NCBI GenBank assembly: GCA_017517605.1 | Contig: JAFWYQ010000012.1 | Coordinates: 22,486-86,485 of the forward strand | From: Bacteroidaceae bacterium | GTDB taxonomy: Bacteria > Bacteroidota > Bacteroidia > Bacteroidales > Bacteroidaceae | Reading direction: 5' to 3' | DNA length: 64,000 nt | Notes under the pieces: model-generated | The model's input: only the letters and a program-made list of their open reading frames with translations | Database searches by the model: none | Told to the model about the DNA's origin: nothing | In this document: positions 55,201-64,000 of the stretch, piece after piece | How the letters are laid out: every line of letters starts with the position of its first letter | Position numbering within the stretch: the stretch's first letter is position 1 | Translations under genes and position numbers: made by a program

Positions 55201-56269
55201 CATAGGTGGAACAACTACAAAGGATAAAGCCCTGAACATCTTTGCCACACAAGAATATGACATCATCGAGGGACAGACAACCGTGACCGACGACCAGATG
55301 GCATCAGGCGAAGTGGCCTACCTCTTGGGTGAAGCCTTCGGACAAATGATAGGTACCGATACACATCCCGTGCTCGGCGGTGCACGTGTCTTCAAGGTTA
55401 CTTATACCACCAATCTTTCAGAGGAAACAGATTCTCTCTACACCAACGGTACATTGCTACAACTTGAGGGTGTTGACGGTCATCAGACCATTTGGAGAAC
55501 TTCTCCCGATGGCGAAGAAGTGACAGAGATTACTACAGACAGTACGCTCTACGTGGAATATCGCAAAATCACATACACCATCACCTACGTTGTTGACGGT
55601 GAGGTGTATGCCACCGACAGCATTGAGTATGGTGCAGCCATCACATTAAGGGACGAACCCGTCAAGGAAGGTTACACCTTCGGCGGATGGAGCGAAATTC
55701 CCGAAACAATGCCTGCTACCAATGTAACCGTCAATGGAGCATTCACCGTAAACCGTTATGCATTGATTTACATGGTTGATGGAGAAGTGTATGCCACCGA
55801 CAGCATTGAGTATGGCGCAGCCATCATTTTAAGGGACGAACCCGTCAAAGAAGGATATACCTTCAGCGGATGGAGCGAAATACCCGAAACAATGCCTGCT
55901 GCCGATGTAACCGTCAATGGAGCATTCACTATAAACCGTTATGCATTGGTTTACATGATTGATGGTGAAGTGTATGCCACCGACAGCATTGAGTATGGCG
56001 CAACCATCACTTTACGAGAAGAACCCGTCAAGGAAGGATACACTTTCAGTGGATGGAGTGAAGTTCCTGAAACGATGCCTGCTGCCGATGTAACCGTCAA
56101 TGGAGGCTATGTTAGTGGAATCAACAACATTACAACTGACAGCCAGCTTGTCGATGTATATACTCTTGATGGAATCTTAGTCAAGAAAGATATAGATATT
56201 AAAGCACTGAGTGAAGAACTCTCTACAGGTATTTATATTATCAACGGCAAGAAGTGTTGGGTGAAATAA
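52271..56269 (+). CDS. Giant secreted protein with GLUG and InlB-type repeats, B12 locus
   Basis: 1332 residues from the ATG at 52271 (a TTG frame start at 52238 is less likely). A signal peptide (LVLSLAALILCCISIQSA) is followed by ~770 residues of beta-rich domains without a family I recognise. Residues ~790-1020 contain GLUG-like units (GLFGYTTNSHISGVTVDGEI, AGVVAYMG, GGITGSV, GGIAGYNHKN). Three almost identical 61-residue InlB/Listeria-Bacteroides repeats follow (DGEVYATDSIEYGAAITLRD, EGYTFSGWSEIPETMPA). The end (VDVYTLDGILVKKDIDIK, then GIYIINGKKCWVK) resembles a T9SS sorting tail. Being third in the cobalamin operon and ahead of a strong terminator, it is probably a surface protein made when B12 is scarce; its role in B12 capture is unproven. 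Confidence 0.75.
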   Translation: MKKLVLSLAALILCCISIQSANVIVKMNATSPWMSLVDKATGYTVAVGDATDKIYTFDAPGGVYVLSAYAKDSATINGTIELNIREDLKPDSIQEFAILTNTVYATNKNEDKTAWEADKDYTIEVEVSTREGERMVVTLGNSVTAGRKTFLALSGNSYYVSLVPSEEHQAQGYMANDRSGTLTAGVTVSGAIPMGGDYIVTLPADAEIFIGKKFSHFTNFTKVEPSKTEVDGNNKKVYYRLADNQVYNFRTWKADGLTQGGYFTMDIDAGENSFLKFSESNYEAFGPKTIKHDVNWNGGYETGNILVNINERGHLQLNVGETYNALPMRSWQLTDTQTNNYFLEPDFHYTVIDLNGNPCSDVIEIDNAHTTTEPWSTIKAIGKGTAIVLVTYDAIALNYYKYNSKGDSLTKTNFMGGEYWGAIWPENTAAYVVTVGDNATAMQPNMFINEDYNEGALKTAGKYVDAEHDVFYYLDTEEGATYTFTPTGVDKIEIAYPTIGEQMATYHGFGTKGVNKNDDGSYTLLLKEGRQIVKMTDTTGNSIYQVLTAKPCHREITNASREGSTVFQPGDQVKIQYSGLHHPANKLAGIYNMSAYVTYNNIPNGSSLILGAGQYTFGSAPAAQAVTIDIPADYDASTSTELVMDQGVIQVNGFGDPIGAHRDINKNIGRSPNFTAIAHKTYFGQLPEVRIPISPIKKFILKLGANVDSVEYTITVDGDTLRPNEEGIYAATYGTYMIKASKPDYRCYRTTLTIGDDAEGEQTCIVEMVKAGENGWDGITLTEPKYENDVYQISNGAELAWFAAKVNDGDYTISAKLVNDIDLCNYDWTPIGGDKSNKAYQGTFDGDGYTIDGLYINNAKTYQGLFGYTTNSHISGVTVDGEINAKQYVAGVVAYMGAKTYVDRCVNKATVSGTSTYVGGITGSVSQATAELTNSYNLGDITGTSNCGGIAGYNHKNAIIVNVFSLGTATGTKVAACIGGTTTKDKALNIFATQEYDIIEGQTTVTDDQMASGEVAYLLGEAFGQMIGTDTHPVLGGARVFKVTYTTNLSEETDSLYTNGTLLQLEGVDGHQTIWRTSPDGEEVTEITTDSTLYVEYRKITYTITYVVDGEVYATDSIEYGAAITLRDEPVKEGYTFGGWSEIPETMPATNVTVNGAFTVNRYALIYMVDGEVYATDSIEYGAAIILRDEPVKEGYTFSGWSEIPETMPAADVTVNGAFTINRYALVYMIDGEVYATDSIEYGATITLREEPVKEGYTFSGWSEVPETMPAADVTVNGGYVSGINNITTDSQLVDVYTLDGILVKKDIDIKALSEELSTGIYIINGKKCWVK
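55587..56118 (+). repeat. 183-bp tandem repeat inside the giant protein gene
   Basis: GTGTATGCCACCGACAGCAT begins at 55604, 55787 and 55970, i.e. three copies 183 bp (61 codons) apart, with few differences. They encode the InlB-type repeats. High DNA identity suggests recent duplication or gene conversion, and the number could vary between strains. Confidence 0.9.
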
Positions 56270-56340
56270 AACCCTTGTATCGATACCAATCATACCTCGA
56301 TAAGAATGTCATTCTTTCATAGGTAAGATTACTATTCTTC

Positions 56341-56386
56341 GGCACAACCGACAAACCCTGTGGTTTGTCGGTTGTGCCAGTTTTTT
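56341..56386 (+). terminator. Strong terminator of the cobalamin operon
   Basis: GGCACAACCGACAAACC (56341-56357) and GGTTTGTCGGTTGTGCC (56362-56378) form a perfect 17-bp stem with a CTGT loop, followed by AGTTTTTT. Confidence 0.95.
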
Positions 56387-56440
56387 GCCTACGGATACAC
56401 AAAAATCGCGGCAAAGCATTCGATTTCCAAAATTATTCCC

Positions 56441-56448
56441 TACCTTTG
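56441..56448 (+). promoter_or_regulatory. -7 box of the thiamine operon
   Basis: TACCTTTG matches TAnnTTTG; transcription would start near 56454, just before the TPP riboswitch. The -33 region has no clear TTTG. Confidence 0.55.
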
Positions 56449-56454
56449 CGCCCG

Positions 56455-56546
56455 AACTCGAATGGTGGTGCCCAGAAGTGCCTTTGAGCAACTGCGGCTG
56501 AGATTATACACATTGCACCAGTACAGATAATGCTGACGCTGGAAGT
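56455..56546 (+). promoter_or_regulatory. TPP riboswitch (thi box)
   Basis: The THI element is recognisable: GCGGCTGAGATTATACACAT (CTGAGA at 56498-56503) and CAGATAATGCTGACG (56524-56538), with the closing arms near AATGGTGGTGCCC and GGAAG. A T-run follows (TTTGGAGTTTTTTT, 56546-56559), consistent with control of termination. It precedes thiE by about 75 nt. Confidence 0.88.
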
Positions 56547-56620
56547 TTGGAGTTTTTTTAAAAAGCACCGTGTGGTACCATTGTTTAGAGCGAATGATAA
56601 AATAATAATGGTACAGATTC

Positions 56621-57265
56621 ATGTTGACAGAAAATGTTAGATTGCAATTCGTGACGCACTGCACGGATAGGTTTTCGTATGTGGAATCGGCCCGCCTGGC
56701 ATTGTTTGGAGGATGCCGTTGGATACAGCTCCGCATGAAAGAGACTGAAGAGAGGTTGTTTGAAGAGAATGCCCTCGTCGTACAACAGATGTGCAAGGAG
56801 TTCGGTGCCACGTTCATCATTGACGATAACGTGCTTTTGGCCAAAAGGATAAAGGCCGACGGGGTGCATCTTGGCAAAAACGACATGCCGATAGCCGAAG
56901 CCCGCAAAATTCTTGGAGAGGGATTTATCGTTGGAGGAACGGTAAATTCGTTCGAAGACATTTTATATCATCTACAGGGTAGTATGCCCGATTATTTCGG
57001 ATGCGGCCCCTTCCGTTTCACTTCTACCAAAAAGAATCTTTCCCCCATACTCGGGTATGAGGGTTACAAAGAGATTCTCCGAAAAATGAGGGATGCCAAT
57101 ATCCGTATTCCACTTGTTGCCATCGGTGGAATCGCAAAGGAAGATATTCCCGGTTTATTGAAGTGCGGTGTCGATGGCATCGCACTGAGCGGAAGCATCC
57201 TTCGTGCAAGCAATCCGATAGAGGAGATGAGGGAGATTGCGGATATATTGTTTAATGACAAATAA
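56621..57265 (+). CDS. thiE: Thiamine-phosphate synthase
   Basis: 214 residues, a TIM-barrel enzyme that joins the pyrimidine (HMP-PP) and thiazole (THZ-P) moieties. Diagnostic segments: RWIQLRMKE, FIIDDNVLLAKRIKADGVHL, GCGPFRFTSTKKNLSP and PLVAIGGIAKEDIPGLLKCG with VDGIALSGSIL. First gene of thiE-thiC-thi4 behind the TPP riboswitch. The ATG at 56621 is the first in frame after the riboswitch. Confidence 0.93.
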   Translation: MLTENVRLQFVTHCTDRFSYVESARLALFGGCRWIQLRMKETEERLFEENALVVQQMCKEFGATFIIDDNVLLAKRIKADGVHLGKNDMPIAEARKILGEGFIVGGTVNSFEDILYHLQGSMPDYFGCGPFRFTSTKKNLSPILGYEGYKEILRKMRDANIRIPLVAIGGIAKEDIPGLLKCGVDGIALSGSILRASNPIEEMREIADILFNDK

Positions 57266-58879
<1,614 letters not shown>

Positions 58880-58889
58880 AAGAGGAATT

Positions 58890-58970
58890 TTGAGTTGACA
58901 AGTTGACGAAGTATTAGCACCACATGGTTCTTGTCAACTTGTATCTTAACTCGTCAACTCAAGAACTAAA
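58890..58970. repeat. Mirrored-phrase hairpin with a CACCACATGG centre (copy 4)
   Basis: GAGTTGACAAGTTGACGAAG on the left and CTTGTCAACTTG plus AACTCGTCAACTC on the right, around TTAGCACCACATGGTTC (58912-58929). The arms belong to the yicC-gmk phrase and the centre to the GTGCCGCATGG group. It lies between thiC and thi4. Confidence 0.75.
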
Positions 58971-58999
58971 ATGATTTATAAACCGTAAAAATTAAATTT

Positions 59000-59773
59000 A
59001 TGATTGAAAAAAAAGTATCTCGAGGTATTATCAGTACCTATTTCAACAAGTTAGAGAAGAATTTGGATTTGGATGTAGCCATTGTGGGTGGTGGCCCATC
59101 GGGTATTGTGGCGGCATATTACTTGGCCAAGGCGGGGTTGAAAGTTGCCCAGTTCGACAGAAAACTTTCTCCCGGAGGTGGTATGTGGGGTGGTGCCATG
59201 ATGTTCAACCAAATCGTTGTGCAGGAAGAAGCGCTCCACATCGTCAAGGAGTTTGACATCAATTATGAACAGTACGAAGACAACCTGTATGTAATGGATT
59301 CCGTGGAAAGCACATCGGCATTGTTGTACAAAGCGGTTCATGCAGGAGCAACCATCTTCAACTGTTATTCGGTAGAAGATGTCATTTTCAAGAATGATGT
59401 TGTCAGTGGTGTGGTAGTCAATTGGACTCCAGTGTTGAGAGAAGGAATGCACGTCGACCCACTGAACATCCTGGCGAAATGTGTCGTTGACGGAACCGGA
59501 CACGATAGCGAAATGTGCAGAACCGTTGCCCGCAAAAATGGCATACGCCTTGCTACAGACACAGGCAATGTGATTGGTGAACGTTCGTTGGATGTAATTT
59601 CAGGAGAAGAAGAGGTGGTCAATGGCACCAAAGAGATATATCCTGGTCTCTACGTCTGCGGTATGGCAGCTTCAGCTGTGAGCGGCACCCCTCGCATGGG
59701 TCCCATCTTCGGCGGAATGCTCCTTTCGGGCAAGAAGGTTGCAGACCTTATCATCGAGGCATTGAAGGGATGA
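59000..59773 (+). CDS. Thi4-type adenosine diphosphate thiazole synthase
   Basis: 257 residues with an N-terminal FAD/NAD-type dinucleotide fold (IVGGGPSGIVAAYYLAKAG, residues 28-46) and the Thi4 hallmarks GGGMWGGAMMFN, VVDGTGHDSEMC and GTPRMGPIFGGMLLSGKK. Yeast Thi4 sacrifices a cysteine as sulfur donor; at the corresponding place (GMHVDP) this protein has His151, as in archaeal enzymes that take sulfide from solution and turn over repeatedly. This fits an anaerobe. It replaces thiG/thiH/thiS in the operon. The His assignment rests on motif alignment by eye. Confidence 0.88.
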   Translation: MIEKKVSRGIISTYFNKLEKNLDLDVAIVGGGPSGIVAAYYLAKAGLKVAQFDRKLSPGGGMWGGAMMFNQIVVQEEALHIVKEFDINYEQYEDNLYVMDSVESTSALLYKAVHAGATIFNCYSVEDVIFKNDVVSGVVVNWTPVLREGMHVDPLNILAKCVVDGTGHDSEMCRTVARKNGIRLATDTGNVIGERSLDVISGEEEVVNGTKEIYPGLYVCGMAASAVSGTPRMGPIFGGMLLSGKKVADLIIEALKG

Positions 59774-59840
59774 GCGGATATGCTTCTATTCCAATAATAG
59801 AGGTAGAGGGTGAGTCAAAATGTACTCACCCTTATTTATC

Positions 59841-61019
59841 TTATTCCATCAACCGGTGCGCCATCTCTCGTCCCAATGCGCGACAGGCCTCTTCTACCGA
59901 AACCAAATCACCCTGTTTCATTTCTACGGGAGACATCAAGTTGTCCCATTGACACAATTGCGTAAGGTCGACAATCTGTTTGACGGCCTGTCCTGCCCAT
60001 GTATAGGAGCCAAAACACCCAAATAGACGATGACGAATGTTGCGTGATACCAATTCGCTCAACAGAGTCTCCATGGGAGGAAAAAGTTCACCATTGTAGG
60101 TGGGTGCCCCAATGATAAGACCACGGTGGCGGAATATGTCGGCAATGATGTACGAGTGATGTGTACGCGAAGCGTCATGCATCCGTATGGTGCGCACTCC
60201 TGCTTCTGAAGCGGCTTCAGCTATACATTCGGCCATACGAAGGGTGTTTCCATACATACTGCCGTAACAAATGACAAGTCCTTCATCTCCTTCGTAACGG
60301 CTCAAGCGGTCATAAAGGGAAATGACACGTGGTATATCCGTTGTCCATACAGGACCATGAGTGGAGCAAATCATCTTGATCTCCAACGGAGCAAGCTTTT
60401 GCAGAGCCTTCTGTACCTGTGGGCCGTATTTCCCTACAATATTGGAATAATAGCGTACCATTTCGTCCCAATAGGAAACGGTATCGATGGCCGTATCCAT
60501 GACCCCACCGTTCAACGCACCAAAACACCCAAAGGCATCACCCGAAAAGAGAATACCATCTGTAGGCGAAAAAGTAACCATGGTCTCCGGCCAATGTACC
60601 ATAGGGATAAGATGAAAGGTCAATGCCTTGTCTCCCAACGACAAGGTGTCCCCATCACTCACCTGCAGACGGTTTCCGCCTGTCCCATAATAGCCATCGA
60701 CCATACGGAACGTCTGTACGTTTCCCACCAGTGTTATGTCGGGATAATATTTACGGATAAGGTTGATACTACCCGAATGGTCAGGCTCCATGTGGTTGAT
60801 AATGAGGTAATCAATAGGGCGGTATCCGATAGCTTGACGGATACGGTACAAGAACTCTTCGAAGAAGTTCACATCCACCGTATCGACAAGGGCAATTCTT
60901 TCGTTCACCATCAGGTAGGAATTATAGGAGATACCCTGCGGCAATGGCCACAGACTTTCAAACAACTCTTTCGTACGGTCGTTCACCCCCACGTAGTGCA
61001 AGTTTTCTTTCAGTTGCAT
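59841..61019 (-). CDS. Flavodiiron protein (FprA family)
   Basis: 392 residues when started at the ATG at 61019 (a longer frame to 61055 adds a hydrophobic stretch and is less likely). N-terminal metallo-beta-lactamase-like diiron domain with the ligands of H-x-E-x-D-H (His76, Glu78, Asp80, His81: INHMEPDHSG), then a flavodoxin domain (~250-392) with YGSMYGNTLRMAE. These enzymes reduce O2 to water or NO to N2O in anaerobes. No rubredoxin gene is adjacent. The gene is convergent with thi4 and lies 68 bp from it. Confidence 0.93.
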   Translation of the reverse strand: MQLKENLHYVGVNDRTKELFESLWPLPQGISYNSYLMVNERIALVDTVDVNFFEEFLYRIRQAIGYRPIDYLIINHMEPDHSGSINLIRKYYPDITLVGNVQTFRMVDGYYGTGGNRLQVSDGDTLSLGDKALTFHLIPMVHWPETMVTFSPTDGILFSGDAFGCFGALNGGVMDTAIDTVSYWDEMVRYYSNIVGKYGPQVQKALQKLAPLEIKMICSTHGPVWTTDIPRVISLYDRLSRYEGDEGLVICYGSMYGNTLRMAECIAEAASEAGVRTIRMHDASRTHHSYIIADIFRHRGLIIGAPTYNGELFPPMETLLSELVSRNIRHRLFGCFGSYTWAGQAVKQIVDLTQLCQWDNLMSPVEMKQGDLVSVEEACRALGREMAHRLME

Positions 61020-61082
61020 ATATAATAGGTTTATACCATGTAACCAAAAGAGCAAGAAGAAAGTTCACAAATTGTAGAAATA

Positions 61083-61128
61083 AAAAAAAGGCTGTATCAA
61101 ATCACTGACACAGCCCTTTTCCTTATTC
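61083..61128 (-). terminator. Terminator after asd
   Basis: On the minus strand, GGCTGTGTCA and TGATACAGCC form a 10-bp stem (one G-T) and TTTTTTTT follows. It lies 14 bp after the asd stop. Confidence 0.85.
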
Positions 61129-61141
61129 TATATTTATACTA

Positions 61142-62152
61142 TTACTTCACATTTCCCACTTTGATGAGGTATTCGGCAATCTGTACGGCATTGAGGGCCG
61201 CACCCTTCTTGATTTGGTCACCTACAATCCAGAAGGTGAGGCCATTCTCGTTGGCCAAGTCCTTACGGATACGACCTACATAGACAGGGTCCTTGCCTGC
61301 AAGGAAGAGAGGCATTGGATACTCCTTCTCAGCAGGGTTGTCCATCAACACCAGACCTTCGCCCTTGGCAAAGGCTTCGCGGGCCTCTTCGGGAGAGATG
61401 GGACGTTCTGTCTCCACCCAAATACTCTCTGAGTGAGAGCGAAGAGCGGGAACACGTACACACATGGCACTTACTTGAATGTCGGAGTGCATGATTTTGC
61501 GCGTCTCGTTATACATCTTCATTTCTTCCTTGGTGTAACCATTGTCGGTAAATACATCAATCTGAGGAATGAGATTGAAGGCCAACTGGTAAGCAAACTT
61601 ATCTACCGTCACAGGCTCATTGGCCAATACTTGGCGATACTGCTCGTAGAGTTCGTCCATAGCAGCAGCACCGGCACCACTGGCAGCCTGATAAGTGGCT
61701 ACATGTACACGTTTGATATGCGAAAGTCCTTCAATGGCCTTCAAGGCAACCACCATTTGAATGGTTGTACAATTAGGGTTGGCAATCACGTTACGAGGAC
61801 GATTCAATGCATCCTCGGGATTCACTTCAGGAACTACCAAAGGTACATCCTCGTCCATACGATAGGCACTGGAGTTGTCTATAAGCACAGCACCATGCTT
61901 GGTGATTGTCTCTGTAAATTCTTTTGTTGTACCCGCTCCGGCAGAGGTAAAAGCAATGTCTACACCTTTGAAGTCATCGTTGTGTTGCAGAAGTTTTACT
62001 TCGATTTCTTTTCCACGGAAGGTATATTTTCGGCCTGCACTGCGTGACGAACCGAACAACAACAACTCATCGAGTGGGAAATTTCTCTCTTCCAGTACGC
62101 GCAGAAACTCTTGTCCTACGGCACCACTTGCACCAACAATCGCTACTTTCAT
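61142..62152 (-). CDS. asd: Aspartate-semialdehyde dehydrogenase
   Basis: 336 residues. It reduces aspartyl phosphate to the semialdehyde used for lysine, threonine and methionine. The NADP-binding start is [15 protein letters not shown], and the catalytic cysteine is Cys128 (NPNCTTIQM). The C-terminal segment [19 protein letters not shown] is typical of the short bacterial form. Single-gene unit with its own promoter and terminator. Confidence 0.96.
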   Translation of the reverse strand: MKVAIVGASGAVGQEFLRVLEERNFPLDELLLFGSSRSAGRKYTFRGKEIEVKLLQHNDDFKGVDIAFTSAGAGTTKEFTETITKHGAVLIDNSSAYRMDEDVPLVVPEVNPEDALNRPRNVIANPNCTTIQMVVALKAIEGLSHIKRVHVATYQAASGAGAAAMDELYEQYRQVLANEPVTVDKFAYQLAFNLIPQIDVFTDNGYTKEEMKMYNETRKIMHSDIQVSAMCVRVPALRSHSESIWVETERPISPEEAREAFAKGEGLVLMDNPAEKEYPMPLFLAGKDPVYVGRIRKDLANENGLTFWIVGDQIKKGAALNAVQIAEYLIKVGNVK

Positions 62153-62201
62153 TTTTCTTGTTTTATTTGTTATAACTAATCTATATTCTTATTTGAAGCC
62201 G

Positions 62202-62231
62202 CAAAATTATAACATTTTGCCGTAAAACAAG
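62202..62231 (-). promoter_or_regulatory. Promoter of asd
   Basis: On the minus strand: CTTG (62228-62231), 18-bp spacer, TAATTTTG (62202-62209). Confidence 0.55.
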
Positions 62232-62283
62232 CATAAATAGCAAACTTTTTATCTTTTTACCTCCGTTTTTGCTTACTTTTCTT

Positions 62284-62291
62284 TAATTTTG
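62284..62291 (+). promoter_or_regulatory. -7 box of the radical SAM gene
   Basis: TAATTTTG fits TAnnTTTG, and it rules out the TTG start at 62289; the ATG at 62319 is used instead. No clear -33 box at normal spacing. Confidence 0.5.
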
Positions 62292-62318
62292 CGCTTTAAA
62301 CGTTCATTTAAGGCATTG

Positions 62319-63242
62319 ATGACCCAACGATACAACGATTTTGGCCAATGGCTGCGTACCCAATTCCCGCATAAAGTACAGAAGATTTCCCTGAATGCGG
62401 GATTCACCTGCCCCAACCGCGACGGTACCAAGGGATGGGGTGGCTGTACTTATTGCAACAACCAGACTTTCAACCCCGAATACTGCCGCACGGAGCGTAG
62501 CGTGACGGAACAGTTGAAGGAAGGGCACCAATTCTTTGCCCGCAAGTATCCCGACATGAAGTTCCTGGCCTATTTCCAGGCCTACACCAACACATACGGC
62601 GATACGAAGAGGCTCATCGCCCTATACGAAGAGGCACTGAGTGCACCCGATGTGGTGGGGTTGGTCATCGGTACACGTCCCGACTGTATGCCAGACGAGC
62701 TATTGGATTATTTGGAGGAATTGAACCGCCGCACCTTTCTTTTGGTGGAATATGGTATAGAAAGCACCAATGACGAAACCCTGCACCGCATCAACCGCGG
62801 ACATACATTTGCAGAGACTGTAGAAGCTGTAAAGAGAACGGCATCGCGAGGCATCCGTGTGGGCGGACATGTAATACTGGGATTGCCTGGCGAAAGCCCT
62901 GAGATGATTATAGAACAGGCCAGGGATGTATCAGCCTTACCCCTAACCACATTAAAACTGCACCAATTACAACTGATTCGCGGTACTCGCATGGCACACG
63001 AGTATGAACTGTGTCCCGAGGATTTCCATCTTTATGACGTGGACGAGTACATTGACCTTGTCATTGATTATGTAGAGCACCTTCGCCCCGACATGGTATT
63101 GGAAAGGTTCGTCTCGCAATCGCCACGCGAACTGCTGATTGCTCCTGACTGGGGATTGAAGAACCATGAGTTCACTGCCCGGGTACGCCGCCGCATGGAG
63201 GAGAGAAACAGTTGGCAAGGGAAAGCTACCACCGCTTTTTAA
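62319..63242 (+). CDS. YhcC-type radical SAM protein (TIGR01212 family)
   Basis: 307 residues. The cluster cysteines are Cys31, Cys43 and Cys46 (CPNRDG...GGCTYCNN), the wider spacing of the YhcC family instead of CxxxCxxC. The SAM-binding and core segments are recognisable in LLVEYGIESTNDETLHRINR and GIRVGGHVILGLPGESPEMI. Its biological substrate is not established by sequence; related proteins are thought to act on tRNA or on iron-sulfur metabolism. It is convergent with rimM, with an inverted repeat in between. Confidence 0.88.
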   Translation: MTQRYNDFGQWLRTQFPHKVQKISLNAGFTCPNRDGTKGWGGCTYCNNQTFNPEYCRTERSVTEQLKEGHQFFARKYPDMKFLAYFQAYTNTYGDTKRLIALYEEALSAPDVVGLVIGTRPDCMPDELLDYLEELNRRTFLLVEYGIESTNDETLHRINRGHTFAETVEAVKRTASRGIRVGGHVILGLPGESPEMIIEQARDVSALPLTTLKLHQLQLIRGTRMAHEYELCPEDFHLYDVDEYIDLVIDYVEHLRPDMVLERFVSQSPRELLIAPDWGLKNHEFTARVRRRMEERNSWQGKATTAF

Positions 63243-63250
63243 ATAACACA

Positions 63251-63316
63251 CAGTGACACAAAGGCACAGAGGCTATGTAACAATCTGCAAAAGCATCTCT
63301 GTGTCTTTGTGTCACT
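63251..63316. repeat. Inverted repeat of the CACAAAGACACAGAG family, copy 3
   Basis: AGTGACACAAAGGCACAGAG (63252-63271) is mirrored by CTCTGTGTCTTTGTGTCACT (63297-63316), with a 25-nt loop, between convergent genes. It may serve as a bidirectional terminator, although no U-run is present. Confidence 0.8.
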
Positions 63317-63340
63317 ATATTCTAAACTCTTCGAAGTCTT

Positions 63341-63856
63341 CTATTCCATCATTCCCTCAGGCAAATCCATGGTGATGGTACGGAGTTTGTGATCCATATC
63401 GGTAATGAAAGCCTCCTGAGCAGGGATGAGCAGTTCGTCGCCATTGGGACGGCGAACCACAAACAGGGTGTTGATGGTCGATTCATCAACCTCTTCAACC
63501 TCACCCAATTCTCCTAATTGTTCGTCACATATTCTGAAGCCCACGAAATAGCTCCACGACAGTTCGTCACTCTCCTCAGCATACTTTGTGGGATAATACA
63601 CGACGATATTGGTAAAACGGCGGGCTTGTTCGGCCGTTTCAATTCCCTCGAACTTGACGAGGGCCACTGTATCACTCTTAAAGCGGTACTCTTCCATGAA
63701 GAAAGGTACCAAGATGCCGTCCATCATGCACAGCAGATAGTCGCACTCGTCGGTGCGGTCAAAGATGTCGTCGGTAAAACTGAAGGCCACCTCTCCCTTG
63801 ATGCCATGTGGCTTGGTGAGTTGTCCGATGCGGTAAACGTCTTCCTTTCGTATCAC
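63341..63856 (-). CDS. rimM: 16S rRNA processing protein RimM
   Basis: 171 residues, the normal two-domain protein: N-terminal RimM domain starting [20 protein letters not shown] and a PRC-barrel at the end ([17 protein letters not shown], then [17 protein letters not shown]). It helps 30S head maturation and binds S19. It lies 20 bp downstream of murA on the same strand. Confidence 0.95.
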   Translation of the reverse strand: MIRKEDVYRIGQLTKPHGIKGEVAFSFTDDIFDRTDECDYLLCMMDGILVPFFMEEYRFKSDTVALVKFEGIETAEQARRFTNIVVYYPTKYAEESDELSWSYFVGFRICDEQLGELGEVEEVDESTINTLFVVRRPNGDELLIPAQEAFITDMDHKLRTITMDLPEGMME

Positions 63857-63876
63857 AAGTTCTCCCTTCTTCCTTA

Positions 63877-64000
63877 TTATATTCTAGTAATACGTGCACC
63901 CAAGGCATTGAGTCGCTGCTCAATATCCTGATAGCCACGGTCGATTTGTTCTACATTATGTATGCGGCTCACCCCGTCGGCACTGAGGGCCGCAATGAGC
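63877..64000 (-). CDS. murA: UDP-N-acetylglucosamine 1-carboxyvinyltransferase, C-terminal fragment
   Basis: The last 41 codons on the minus strand, ending at the TAA at 63877-63879. The residues [20 protein letters not shown] followed by [20 protein letters not shown] are the conserved MurA C-terminus (RGYE/D-LE-KL-LGA-I). The rest lies outside the window. MurA makes the first committed precursor of peptidoglycan. Confidence 0.93.
   Translation of the reverse strand, partial: LIAALSADGVSRIHNVEQIDRGYQDIEQRLNALGARITRI

Noticed and set aside
62289-62318. TTG start giving a 317-residue radical SAM protein
   Set aside because: It falls inside the -7 promoter box TAATTTTG; the ATG at 62319 gives the normal family length.

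Overview
The window is a 64 kb chromosomal segment of a Bacteroidales bacterium. The evidence is the promoter style (a TAnnTTTG -7 box, often with a TTTG or TTG -33 box 19-20 bp upstream), the N-succinylornithine carbamoyltransferase of Bacteroides arginine synthesis, SUF genes next to infB, PorU and PorV of the type IX secretion system (T9SS), and surface lipoproteins with an acidic stretch after the lipid cysteine. T9SS genes fit Prevotellaceae, Porphyromonadaceae and some Bacteroidaceae. I cannot name the genus.

Layout. 1-7,900: end of a cation/proton antiporter, tcdA, lolD, a repeat-filled gap, a dehydrogenase-like gene, yicC, gmk, nadD and an SDR gene, all on the plus strand. 7,900-16,700: an accessory block with a small AraC-type HTH protein, a giant coiled-coil surface lipoprotein, an ATPase of the DUF4143 type behind two tandem repeat arrays, an OmpA-family protein and an orphan tyrosine recombinase. 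17,000-20,500: proline and arginine genes proB, proA, argF'. 20,550-30,900: a long minus-strand block rimP-nusA-infB-cvpA-sufBCDS with a possible attenuator in its leader. 31,000-44,800: a small membrane protein, a C-terminal protease, two identical tRNA-Asn genes, rnhB, ispF, porV-porU, rex with a coupled FAH-family gene, a GH28 enzyme, mnmD, a SUI1 protein and a TonB-like lipoprotein. 44,900-48,000: tsf, rpsB, rpsI, rplM. 48,770-56,400: a cobalamin riboswitch followed by a BtuB-type receptor, a BtuG-like beta-propeller and a giant repeat protein, closed by a strong terminator. 56,440-59,800: a TPP riboswitch followed by thiE, thiC and a Thi4-type thiazole synthase. 59,800-64,000: a flavodiiron protein, asd, a YhcC-type radical SAM protein, rimM and the end of murA.

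How the parts connect. PorU and PorV imply T9SS export. The two secreted proteins after the cobalamin receptor both end in a short tail that looks like a T9SS sorting signal, so vitamin B12 capture here may use T9SS cargo. The thiamine operon uses Thi4 and shows no ThiG or ThiH in the window.

The most unusual signal is between genes. At least five intergenic gaps carry short arrays of imperfect palindromes with the same 22-bp period but mostly different sequences. Other gaps carry mirrored-phrase hairpins, in which a short phrase is repeated and then repeated in reverse complement; several share a GTGCCGCATGG-like centre. I saw no CRISPR array, insertion sequence, rRNA or prophage.
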